This document shows, in pieces, positions 1 to 8,000 of a DNA stretch of 10,025 nt. The notes beneath the pieces are model-generated. The model was not told the origin of the DNA. It searched no databases and was given only the letters and a program-made list of their open reading frames with translations. Source of the stretch: Candidatus Elusimicrobium euhamitermitis (GTDB taxonomy: Bacteria > Elusimicrobiota > Elusimicrobia > Elusimicrobiales > Elusimicrobiaceae). Made by a program: the position numbers and the translations under genes. The stretch spans positions 1 to 10,025 of the forward strand of contig JAIRUU010000052.1 in the NCBI GenBank assembly GCA_031254225.1. The letters run 5' to 3'. The stretch's first letter is position 1, and every line of letters begins with the position of its first letter.

Positions 1-408
1 GTCCGACTTCAAAAAATTTTCAAGCGACGGGGGCTCAAACCTTTCAAATCCAAAAACATAAAACTCAACCGCTTCCGTCAAACTGGCCGCCGACGGAAAA
101 ACATAAGGCACGCGCCTTACGCCGGTAATTTGGAGGCCCTCTTTTTTTGTAAGCGAAAGTTTTTTAAAAACCGCATCTTCGCTTAGGGAACTTTCAAAAT
201 ATAAATCAACAAATTCGCATTCGCCGTCCATGCCCAGCGCCAGCGGCGGGCCGAAAGTAAGCCGCGGATAAAGCGGGTTAATTTTTTCCGCCTTAGCGTA
301 AGGCAGGCCGGAACTTTGCACCATCTCGCGCCACGCTGCGCTTACCGCGCCCTGAGTTAAAAAATTCGCTCTGGTATACCTAATACGCATTTTATAAATT
401 TTTGACAT
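1..408 (-). CDS. TIGR03936/DUF2344-type radical-SAM-linked protein, 3' part cut by window edge
   Basis: The frame is open from an ATG at 408 to the window edge, giving 136 residues with no stop. The segment RLTFGPPLALGMDGECEFVDL (residues 49-69, shown here as its core FGPPLALGMDGECEF) matches the conserved block of the DUF2344/TIGR03936 family, usually of the form SFG-x-ALP-x-G-x-x-S-x-x-EY-x-D. The N-terminus (MRIRYTRANF) also fits that family, which often begins K-x-R-x-x-F-x-K. Family members are typically around 200-230 residues, so roughly the last third is missing. The biochemical role is not established; the family is often encoded near a B12-binding radical-SAM protein and ribonuclease G. 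The usual I-S-H-x-D and F-N-P-H-P motifs are degraded here (FLTQGAV, INPLYP), so this is a divergent member. The start at 408 is chosen because CAGG lies 6 nt upstream; the ATG at 390 has none. It begins 3 nt after the rodA stop and is probably in the same transcript. Confidence 0.72.
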   Translation of the reverse strand, partial: MSKIYKMRIRYTRANFLTQGAVSAAWREMVQSSGLPYAKAEKINPLYPRLTFGPPLALGMDGECEFVDLYFESSLSEDAVFKKLSLTKKEGLQITGVRRVPYVFPSAASLTEAVEFYVFGFERFEPPSLENFLKSD

Positions 409-411
409 ACT

Positions 412-1767
412 TTACCTGAACGTTATGCGGCGCGAATACACAGACTGCACTATGCCCAGCGCCCACATGCTGGCCGCCAGGTTTGAGCCGCCGTAAGAAA
501 TAAGCGGCAGCGGTATGCCCGCCACCGGCGCCAGCCCTATAAGCATTCCGAAATTTATGCACGCGTAAATAAAAAACATGCTGAAAATACCGCTGCATAC
601 CAGATAGCCGTAAACGTCGCTTGAATTATAAGCTATTAAAAAAATGCGCCACAGAATAATAAAATATAAAGCCAGCACGGTAAGAGTGCCCCATAGTCCC
701 ATTTCCTCGCCCACGACGGCCAGAATAAAATCCGTATGTTTTTCCGGCACAAAACCCAGGCGGGACTGCGTGCCCGAAAATACGCCTTTGCCCAAAACGC
801 CGCCCGCGCCCATTGCAATCTGCGCCTGCAGAATATTATAGCCCGCGCCTTTAGGGTCGGACGACGGGGCAAGAAAAACCTCCACGCGTTTCCTCTGATA
901 GTCTTTCATTTTGTTATTTACAAAAAGTCCGCCGGCAAAGCCGCTTATAATCACGCCGGCCACCAGAATCAACAAAAAAGCGGGGATATAAATTCTGAAC
1001 TGGCGCAGCACAACGCCCGCCAGAAAAGTGAACAGGCATACGGCCGCGCAAAAGATAAATATATAAAACGCGTTTGAAGAGAGCCCGTAGAAAATTTTAA
1101 TAACCGCGCTCTGCGCCGTAATATCCGGATGGAGATAAATATAAGTCCACGCAAGCGGGAAAACTGACGCGAAAAACCCGAACAGAAAAATTAAAACCAG
1201 ATAAAAAATATTAACGCCCGCGCAGTATAAAAGCGCGAGCAGCACGGGGAAAGAAATGACTATTGAGGAAAAATCCGGCTGTTTCATAATCAGAAAAAAT
1301 ATCGGCATAATTATTACAAAAACCATTATAGGCACAAGCGGCTCTTTAATTCTTTTTATGTTAAAAGCTATATAAGCGGAAGCGACCAAAATCATGGCCA
1401 CGCGGCAAATCTCAGACGGCTGGACGGAAAAAAACGGCAGCGATATCCACGAGCGGGACCCGCGCTGGTACGAGCCTATATGCGGAATAAGCACCAGTAT
1501 AAGAATAAAAATTATCATTGCGTAAAGCCACTTCCACTGTTCCTGGTAAACCTGATAATTAAAAAACCAGCCGAAGAAAAACGCGGCAAACGCCGCCGGC
1601 ACCGCTATCATGTGCGTCCTGACCACATGCGCGCCCAGCGCGGTTCCGGACACCGCGCTCATAACGCTGATTGTCCCGATAAGCACAAGCATAAACACCG
1701 CGCCTACAAAAATGTAGTCCGTGTTTGTTCTTTTAATATTCTGGTCGCTTAAGTGTATGTTAAACAT
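412..1767 (-). CDS. rodA: RodA, SEDS peptidoglycan glycosyltransferase of the elongasome
   Basis: A polytopic inner-membrane protein of 451 residues that polymerises lipid II into glycan strands during cell elongation, working with PBP2. SEDS hallmarks are clear: GSRSWI (103-108) and QPSE (116-119), KQPDF (162-166), YQRKRVEVFLAPSSDPKGAGY (290-310; core DPKGAGY), GVLGKG (323-328), GTQSRLGFVPEKHTDF (332-347) and PLPLISYGGS (419-428). Asp346 in HTDF aligns with the catalytic Asp of E. coli RodA (D262). The protein is about 80 residues longer than the usual ~370. The excess lies between QPD (163) and YQRKR (290), where about 125 residues replace the usual ~50 and seem to add two membrane segments (about 232-254 and 259-281). 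The gene starts 4 nt after the mrdA stop. There is no convincing Shine-Dalgarno, only an A-rich leader, so translation is probably coupled to mrdA. FtsW is the main alternative, but the mrdA neighbour and HTDF region favour RodA. Confidence 0.95.
   Translation of the reverse strand: MFNIHLSDQNIKRTNTDYIFVGAVFMLVLIGTISVMSAVSGTALGAHVVRTHMIAVPAAFAAFFFGWFFNYQVYQEQWKWLYAMIIFILILVLIPHIGSYQRGSRSWISLPFFSVQPSEICRVAMILVASAYIAFNIKRIKEPLVPIMVFVIIMPIFFLIMKQPDFSSIVISFPVLLALLYCAGVNIFYLVLIFLFGFFASVFPLAWTYIYLHPDITAQSAVIKIFYGLSSNAFYIFIFCAAVCLFTFLAGVVLRQFRIYIPAFLLILVAGVIISGFAGGLFVNNKMKDYQRKRVEVFLAPSSDPKGAGYNILQAQIAMGAGGVLGKGVFSGTQSRLGFVPEKHTDFILAVVGEEMGLWGTLTVLALYFIILWRIFLIAYNSSDVYGYLVCSGIFSMFFIYACINFGMLIGLAPVAGIPLPLISYGGSNLAASMWALGIVQSVYSRRITFR
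415..418 (-). promoter_or_regulatory. Shine-Dalgarno site for the DUF2344-type gene
   Basis: CAGG on the minus strand lies 6 nt before the ATG at 408 and overlaps the last codons of rodA. It favours the ATG at 408 over the in-frame ATG at 390 and suggests translational coupling to rodA. Confidence 0.45.
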
Positions 1768-1771
1768 TTTT

Positions 1772-3679
1772 TTATTCGCCGGCGTGTTCTTTTTCCGCGG
1801 CTAAAGCTTCGCGCGCAAGTTTTAACGCGAGCTGCGTCTCGGCCGAGACCGCGGCCCCGCCGCGCGCGCCGCGCAGCCGCGACGTGCCTTCGTCAACGCC
1901 TGTTTCCTTTTGCGCGGCTTTCTCATCTTCAATATTATAAAAAGCCCTCAGCATGGCGCGCACTATCGGCCCCGCGACGCCGGCGCCGGATAATCCGTTT
2001 TCAACAAAAACAGCGACGGCAATATCAGGCTCCTGCCCGTTTCTGCCCGCAAAAGCTATCATCCACGCGTGGTCCCTGCCGTGCGGGTTTTGCGCGGTGC
2101 CGGTTTTGGCGTAAACGTCAAGCCCGCTTATTTTTGCCGCGCGGCCCGTGCCGTTGTCAACAACGCCTTTTAAGGCTTTAAAAATTATGTCCCACGTCTG
2201 CGGTTTTACTTTGACTTCATTTAAAACCTCCTGCTCCCCTTTAAACAAAACCGCGCCGGAGGACGATACTATTTTATCAATATAATAAGGCCTCAGCACT
2301 TTGCCCCTGTTGGCCAGAGCGGCGGCAAACTGCGCCATTTTCACCGGCGTGGCCAGCAGCTCGCCCTGGCCTATGGACAGGTTTAAAGTGTCTCCTATAA
2401 ACCAATAGGTTTTGTTTTTCGCGCGGCGCGTGGGGCCGAAAAGATTGCCGCTCCTTTCGCCCGCAATATCAATGCCGGTAGGCAGGCCGAACATAAACTG
2501 CCGCTGCATTTTTTCTATTACCGCCGGGCCTATATAATTGCTCAGCCCGTAAAAATAAACGTCGCAGCTGCCGGCCATGGCCGACCAGAAATTTACGTTT
2601 CCGTGTTTTGACCAGCATTTAAAAACCCTTGAGCCCGCGTCATAAAGACCGTTGCAGAAAACGTAGCGTTCGGTATCAAGCTTTCCGGCTTCGTTTGCGG
2701 CCATGGCCGTAATAATTTTAAAAGTTGACGCCGGCGGGTAAACGCCCTGAACCGCAAGATTAAATTCTTTAATTTCTTTGCGGTCCTTTTCAGTTTCCTC
2801 ATGTCCGTAAGGCACAAAAATATTAGGGTCAAAACCGGGGGCCGTGGCAAGAGCGAGAACAGCGCCCGTCTTAGGGTTCAGCGCAACGGCCGCGCCGCGG
2901 CCCGTGACGGAATTTTTAAGACCTTCCTCGGCCGCGCGCTGCAGTTTAAAATTTAAAGTCAGATAAATATCCGCGCCGGGCTGCCACTTTTTATCTTCAA
3001 TAATGCTTTTTAAGCGGGAGCGGTGGTCCACTTCCAGATAAAGCCCGCCGTCCGTGCCTTTTAAATATTTTTCAAATTTTTTCTCTATGCCGAAGCGGCC
3101 TATTTTGCTGTCCAGACGGTAATCAAGGCTCTGGTCCCTGTCCCGCCACGCCCTGCCTTCCATGCTGCCCAGGTAGCCTATGAGGTGGCTTGCAAAAGTG
3201 TCGTACGGATAAGTTCTTTTTGATTCTTCCATCAGATAAATGCCGTTATAATGCACCTGCAGTTCGGCGAGAGGAAGAACGTAAGAGGACGCAAGATTTT
3301 CTTCTATGACTGAAGCTTTGCCGCTTTTTACCGCGCGTTTAAGTTTTGCCAGAATATCTTCCTGCGGCTCTTTAATAACGGCGGAAATTTCCCGCGCGAG
3401 CGTTTGTATATAATCTTCCTGAGAATTATTTTTGCCCGGGAAAAAATATAAATTGAAAGACGGCGCGCTCTGCGCCACCGCCGTGCCTTCGGCCGTTATT
3501 ATACGCCCGCGCGGAGCGGCCTGGAAAATCGTCTGCGTTCTGTTCCTCTCAGACTGTTCTTTGTAATAATTGTGGCGGATAACCTGAATGTCGGCAAGAC
3601 GCAGCGCTATCACAGCGCTGGCAACAAGCGACAGCAGCCATAAACCGTAAAGTCTTTGCGGAAATATCTTTTTTTCCAT
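1772..3679 (-). CDS. mrdA: Penicillin-binding protein 2 (MrdA), elongasome DD-transpeptidase
   Basis: A class B PBP of 635 residues, anchored by one N-terminal membrane helix (about 11-29), that crosslinks peptidoglycan in the periplasm as RodA's partner. The pedestal region begins with PRGRI (56-60) and contains RTYPYD and HLIGYLG (155-171). The transpeptidase domain has the catalytic STFK (Ser318, Lys321), SCD (371-373) in the SxN position as usual for PBP2, and KTGTA (525-529). The loop before the active serine reads YPPASTFK where PPGS is usual. C342, C355, H359 and C372 resemble the metal-binding site described for PBP2. After the catalytic domain comes an Ala/Glu/Arg-rich tail (about 583-635), encoded by unusually GC-rich DNA. 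The start at 3679 matches the family N-terminus (charged residues then the helix), though no Shine-Dalgarno is visible. The gene lies 14 nt downstream of the mreD stop and 4 nt upstream of rodA. Confidence 0.96.
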   Translation of the reverse strand: MEKKIFPQRLYGLWLLSLVASAVIALRLADIQVIRHNYYKEQSERNRTQTIFQAAPRGRIITAEGTAVAQSAPSFNLYFFPGKNNSQEDYIQTLAREISAVIKEPQEDILAKLKRAVKSGKASVIEENLASSYVLPLAELQVHYNGIYLMEESKRTYPYDTFASHLIGYLGSMEGRAWRDRDQSLDYRLDSKIGRFGIEKKFEKYLKGTDGGLYLEVDHRSRLKSIIEDKKWQPGADIYLTLNFKLQRAAEEGLKNSVTGRGAAVALNPKTGAVLALATAPGFDPNIFVPYGHEETEKDRKEIKEFNLAVQGVYPPASTFKIITAMAANEAGKLDTERYVFCNGLYDAGSRVFKCWSKHGNVNFWSAMAGSCDVYFYGLSNYIGPAVIEKMQRQFMFGLPTGIDIAGERSGNLFGPTRRAKNKTYWFIGDTLNLSIGQGELLATPVKMAQFAAALANRGKVLRPYYIDKIVSSSGAVLFKGEQEVLNEVKVKPQTWDIIFKALKGVVDNGTGRAAKISGLDVYAKTGTAQNPHGRDHAWMIAFAGRNGQEPDIAVAVFVENGLSGAGVAGPIVRAMLRAFYNIEDEKAAQKETGVDEGTSRLRGARGGAAVSAETQLALKLAREALAAEKEHAGE

Positions 3680-3682
3680 TTT

Positions 3683-3706
3683 TAAAACTTATTCTAAAAC
3701 TTATTT
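3683..3706. repeat. 12-bp tandem duplication across the mreD stop codon
   Basis: Two adjacent 12-bp units, TAAAACTTATTC (3683-3694) and TAAAACTTATTT (3695-3706), match at 11 of 12 positions. Read on the minus strand, each copy encodes Asn-Lys-Phe-stop in the mreD frame (first TAG, then TAA). The duplication therefore left a spare tail and second stop just before the mrdA start codon. Confidence 0.7.
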
Positions 3707-4182
3707 TCCAAAGGCAGGCGCAGGATTTTCAGAATATAAAAAACAAAAGGAGCTGTTAAAGCGTTAAAGACCGCGCTTAAAATTAAACTATCAAAACCGT
3801 GCCAGGAAGTTCCTTTTAAAAATATTATTCCCGTTAAATTGTAAACCAAAATACTGCCTAGCGTAACGCAAAACACCAAAACCGCCTGCGGCAAGGGAGA
3901 CTCAAAGTCAAGACTCTTTTTCGCCGTGTAAACCGCGGCGCAGCACAAAGTAAAAGTAAAAGCGTAAGCGCCGAACATATTTACGCCGAAGAAATCCAAA
4001 AACAACCCGCCGAAAAACATGAAAGTATATCCGGCCCAGCGCTCGTAAAACGAGCACGCCGCAATGCCGGCCACAAGCATAAAATTAAAACTTATGTTAA
4101 AACCCGCGCCCGCCGTAACCAGCGCCCAGTGCGCGACGGTGGAAACAAGAAAAATAATTACAAGAATAATAAAATTTCTCAT
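3694..4182 (-). CDS. mreD: MreD, rod-shape-determining membrane protein
   Basis: A small, very hydrophobic protein of 162 residues, the usual MreD length, with about five membrane segments (roughly 3-22, 30-46, 50-83, 98-120 and 132-153). The stretch GGLFLDFFGVNMFGAYAF (58-75) matches the characteristic MreD pattern GLLxDxxxxxxxGxYAL. MreD is an inner-membrane component of the elongasome that works with MreC to control PBP2-RodA activity. Its ATG overlaps the mreC stop in an ATGA arrangement, a classic sign of translational coupling, and GGA lies 6 nt upstream of the start. The assignment rests on hydrophobic profile, the signature and position, since MreD sequences are poorly conserved. Confidence 0.92.
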   Translation of the reverse strand: MRNFIILVIIFLVSTVAHWALVTAGAGFNISFNFMLVAGIAACSFYERWAGYTFMFFGGLFLDFFGVNMFGAYAFTFTLCCAAVYTAKKSLDFESPLPQAVLVFCVTLGSILVYNLTGIIFLKGTSWHGFDSLILSAVFNALTAPFVFYILKILRLPLENKF

Positions 4183-5009
4183 TTTTTATCCGTAAAAACA
4201 AAAACCTCTTTTACCGCGCCCGGGCGCACGGCCGGCGTAACCGAGGCCGTGATATAAGTTTTAAAATCTTCCCCTTTATCAACGCGCGTTACCGTGCCTA
4301 TTTGTATGCCTTCGGGGAATATCGCGCTGTTTTTAGACGTGAAAACCGCTTCACCCTCTTTAATATCTGTTCCCAGCGGAATATATTTTAATTTTAATTC
4401 GCCCGACGGCGAGCCCGTGATAAGCCCGTCCGCAGTTACGCCCGGCAGGCTCGCAACCGCGGAAAATTCTTCGTCCCCCAGCAAAAGAACTTTGGAAGTA
4501 TTTTCCCCCTCTTCAATAACCGTGCCGACGAGGCCAGTGTTTTTGCCGTCAAAACCCATTACCGCGCTTTTGGCCTTAACGCCGTAAGCCGCGCCTTTAT
4601 CAATAATAATGCTGGTCCAGCGGGAAGGGTCCCTGTAAGCGGTCCTCGCCCAGACGCCCGTCCATTTTTTGGGCGGCGTAATTGACAGCGCGGAGGCAAG
4701 CCTCTCGTTTTCCGCGGCGGCAGAAAACGCTTCCTGTTCTATAAGACGCGCGGATTTAACTTCTTCTTTTAAGCGCATGTTTTCGCTGTGCGCCTCAAGA
4801 AGTTCTTTAACGGTGTCGCCTACGTCGCTTAAATATTCAACCGTCATGTGCGAGGCTCTTATCTGCGGTATGAAAACGTAAGACAAAACCGCTTTGACGG
4901 AACTTACAAAACCGCGCAGCGGCAAAATAAGCAGAAACAGGGAAACCGCCGTAAAAAATATAAACGGTTTTTTAGAAGTATAAGGCTGTTCCTGAATATT
5001 TTTGCGCAT
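4179..5009 (-). CDS. mreC: MreC, elongasome scaffold protein
   Basis: A protein of 276 residues, normal for MreC. A short cytoplasmic start is followed by one membrane helix (about 16-31), a coiled coil (about 58-107, rich in Glu/Lys with Leu/Ala heptads) and the periplasmic beta-rich domain. That domain shows family signatures: YRDPSRWTSIIIDKGAAYGV (125-144), KVLLLGDEEFSAVA (173-186), GLITGSPSGELKLKYI (195-210) and EGEAVFTSKNSAIFPEGIQIG (218-238; core FPEGIQIG). MreC forms filaments that bind and activate PBP2. The ATG at 5009 is the only plausible start: no ATG, GTG or TTG exists in frame between it and the RND stop at 5073. It has no Shine-Dalgarno, only an A/T-rich 15-nt stretch following a terminator. 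mreB, often the gene immediately before mreC, is not adjacent. It heads the mreC-mreD-mrdA-rodA run. Confidence 0.95.
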   Translation of the reverse strand: MRKNIQEQPYTSKKPFIFFTAVSLFLLILPLRGFVSSVKAVLSYVFIPQIRASHMTVEYLSDVGDTVKELLEAHSENMRLKEEVKSARLIEQEAFSAAAENERLASALSITPPKKWTGVWARTAYRDPSRWTSIIIDKGAAYGVKAKSAVMGFDGKNTGLVGTVIEEGENTSKVLLLGDEEFSAVASLPGVTADGLITGSPSGELKLKYIPLGTDIKEGEAVFTSKNSAIFPEGIQIGTVTRVDKGEDFKTYITASVTPAVRPGAVKEVFVFTDKK

Positions 5010-5024
5010 ATTATATTTTAACTT

Positions 5025-5057
5025 AAAAAAAGAGCGGCTTATAACCGCTCTTTTTTT
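5025..5057 (-). terminator. Intrinsic terminator after the RND efflux operon
   Basis: A 7-bp GC-rich stem, AGAGCGG (5031-5037) with CCGCTCT (5045-5051), encloses a 7-nt loop and is flanked by A and T tracts that extend pairing by about 6 bp. On the minus strand the stem is followed by seven T residues (5031-5025), so it should stop transcripts coming from the RND pump gene, whose stop codon is at 5073-5075. The symmetry means it could also act on plus-strand transcripts, though no plus-strand gene is nearby. It ends only 15 nt before the mreC start codon. Confidence 0.88.
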
Positions 5058-5072
5058 ATTTCTTAAAACTGC

Positions 5073-8000
5073 TTATTTGGCGGCAAACTTATTTTTTATC
5101 CAGCGGCCCAAATCGTCAAGCAAAGTGTAAGTTACCGGCGTCATGAGAAGCGTAATTAACAGCGAAAGCGTCTGCCCGCCGATAACCACTATAGCCAGAC
5201 TGCGGCGCAGCACCGCACCCGAGCCCGTGCCGAAAACCATTGACAACACGCCCATGACAAGAGCTATTGTCGTCATCAAAATAGGTCTTAAGCGCACTTT
5301 GTTGCCTTCCAAAATAGCGTCAAGCCTGTGCAGCCCCTCGGAGCGCAGAGTATTGATATAGTCAACCTGCAAAATAGCGTTTTTACTTACCACGCCGACA
5401 AGCATGAATAATCCCAGCATGCTGAAAATATTAATTGACTGCCCGGTAACCAGCAGCGAGAAAACCGCAAACGGCAAAGTAAGCGGCAGCGCGACGAGAA
5501 TAGCAAAAGGATGCATAAAATTCTCAAACTGCGACGCCAGAATCATATACTTGAACAAAACGGCCAGCGCAAAAGCCATGACGAACGCGCTTAACATTCT
5601 GCCCATTTCTTTGCCCATGCCTATAAGCTCGCCTTTATAAAGCGAAGAAGGGTTAAGGCTCTGAAACTGCTGCTGCAAAATACTGCCCGCCGTGCCAAGG
5701 TCCAGCCCGTCAAGGTTGGCGTTAATGGTAACCTGGCGCTGCCTGTTAAACCTGTCAATCTCCGTAGGGCCGAAGCCTGATTCTATCTTTGCCACGCTGT
5801 CCAGCCTGACAAGACCGGAGGGCGAGGGCAGCATCAACGCCGAAACCGCATTAATATTATCCCTGTAAGGCTGCGCAACGCGCAGACGCACCTGGTAAAG
5901 ATCGTCGCCTTCTTTATATTTTGTTATATCTTCTTCGCCGCCGACCATGGTGCGCAGCGCGGAAGCTATGTCTATAACTTTAACGCCCAAATCCTGCGCT
6001 TTATCTCTGTTGATAATCACGCGGTATTCGGGTTTTGCAAGAGAGAAAGAAGTGTCCACGTCAATAAAACCGGGTATCTTTTTTATGTTCGCTATAATAG
6101 TATTGGAATAATCAATAAGTTTATTTATGTCCGGGCCGGAAATAAGATACTGCAGCTGCGCACGGCCGCCGCTGGGCCCTTCGCTCGCTATGGCGACCAT
6201 TGAGCGTATGCCGGTATATTTGGCCATAATCTGGCGTATCGCGCTCTGGTATTCAAAAGTGCTGATTTTGTCCCGCTCTTTTCTGTCTTTAAGTTCAACG
6301 AGAATATAACCCTCGTTGACCGCGCTGTCCGAAGCAATGACGTTGCTCGCCGGCACGCCGACCGCTATAAATAAATCCTGTATATAAGGAAGAGTAAGCA
6401 GGTCATCCCCTAAATTTTTGAATATTCTGACGGAGTCTTCATAGCTGGTGCCCACCGGGGCTTTAACGGTAATTTTAATTTTCCCGCTGTCGTCCTGCGG
6501 GATAAAATCTTTGCCCACCCACTTTAACATGGGAAGCGAAGACAAAAATAACAGCACTGAAAAAATTACCATCAGCCACCTGTTGCGCAGCGCCCACTCA
6601 AGCGCGGGCAGATAAATGCCCACAAGCCAGCCGTTTATTTTTGTGACGTAAATTTCTATAAAACTTTTTTTCTCGCCCTTCTTTAAAAGTTTGGAGCAGA
6701 GCATGGGCGTTAAAGTCAAAGCCACAACGCCGGATAGGAAAATAGCCACGGCCACCGTAATGCCGTAACTTCTGACAAAGCGGCCCACTATGCCGCTCAT
6801 AAAAGCCAGCGGCAGGAAAATAACCAGAATTGACGCCGTGGTGGCTATAATAGCGCCGGTAATTTCTTTAGACCCGTCCAAAGCGGCCTGCAGCGGGGTT
6901 TTGTCGTACTCTTCCATGTGGCGGTAAATATTTTCAAGCATGACTATAGCGTCGTCAATAACTATGCCGACGGCCACCGTAAGACCCAGCAGCGTCATGT
7001 TGTTCATAGTAAACCCGAACTGCTTCATAAAGAAAAACGAGCCTATAATAGAAGTCGGAATAGCGAGAGAAGAAATAATAGTTGACTTAAAAGAACCCAT
7101 GAACACAAAAACCACGACGGCGGCCAGAAACGCGCCAATAACCAAGTGTTCTATAACGCTGTAGAAAGATTCTTTAATGCTGCCGGACTGGTCGGAAAGC
7201 ATGGAAATGGAAAAATCCGCCGGCAGCGTCGGCGCTATCTGGTTAATTTTCGCTTTCACTCCCTCAATAACGTCAAGCGTGTTTGTGCCGGACTGTTTTT
7301 TTACTTCAAAAGAAACCGTCCTGCGGCCGTTGAGCCACGTGGACTGACGCTCGTACTGGCCCGTATCGTCAACAGTGCCGATGTCCGAAACTTTTATCGG
7401 GCTGCCTCTGCGCATGCCTACGAAAATATTACTGAAATCCAGCGGGCTGGTAACGCGGCCCAAAATGCGCAGGCCGAATTCCTGCGAAGGCTGCTCCACG
7501 CGGCCGCCGGGCAGTTCCACGTTTTGCTCGGACAGCGCTTTTTTAACGTCGTTTATCGGTATGCCGAGCGCGTAAAGTTTAAAAGGATTAACGTCAACGT
7601 GTATTTCTCTTAACCTGCCGCCGACAATGTTTACCGAGCCTACGCCGCGTATATTTTCAATATTTTCCTTAATAAGCTTTTTGGACATTTCGGTCAGTTC
7701 AATAATATCCCTGTCGCCGGAAACGGCTATGGTAAGAACGGGCAGCGCGCCGAGGTCAAGCTTCAAAATGATGGGCGCCTGCACGCCGTCTGGCAGGCTG
7801 GCCTGGATTTGGTTGACTTTGTCGCGCACTTCCTGCGCGGCCACGTCGGCGTTTTTTTCAAGATTAAACTGTATGATTACAACCGAAGTGCCTTCAAAAC
7901 TCTGCGACGTCAGCTGGTCTATGCCCGAGACGGAGTTAACGGCTTCTTCAATTGGTTTGGTAATTGAAGTTTCAATTTCCTCAGGGCTGGAGCCTGGAAG

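Noticed and set aside
1753..2181. Plus-strand open frame of 142 codons
   Set aside because: It lies wholly opposite mrdA over the GC-rich tail, encodes an Arg/Pro/Ala-rich sequence without domain character, and has no ribosome site or neighbours on that strand. It is a shadow of the real gene.
5010..5015. Perfect TATAAT on the minus strand immediately before the mreC ATG
   Set aside because: As a -10 box it would start transcription after the ATG, and there is no -35-like hexamer at 16-18 nt spacing (the region is GC-rich hairpin). Probably just AT-rich leader.
5010..5075. RND pump and mreC are in the same reading frame with no second stop between them
   Set aside because: Stop-codon read-through would make a fusion, but the frame match has a one-in-three chance and the linker is short and encodes the terminator. 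No recoding signal is visible.
7146..7613. Plus-strand open frame of 155 codons
   Set aside because: It is antisense to the RND pump gene, whose proteins motifs are continuous through this region. Codon content follows the complementary gene and no recognisable protein features appear.
7946..7969. Perfect 8-bp inverted repeat CTTCAATT...AATTGAAG with an 8-nt loop
   Set aside because: It lies inside the RND coding sequence at the conserved T-S-I-T-K-P-I-E-E-A region, is AT-rich and lacks a T-tract. Chance is the simplest explanation.
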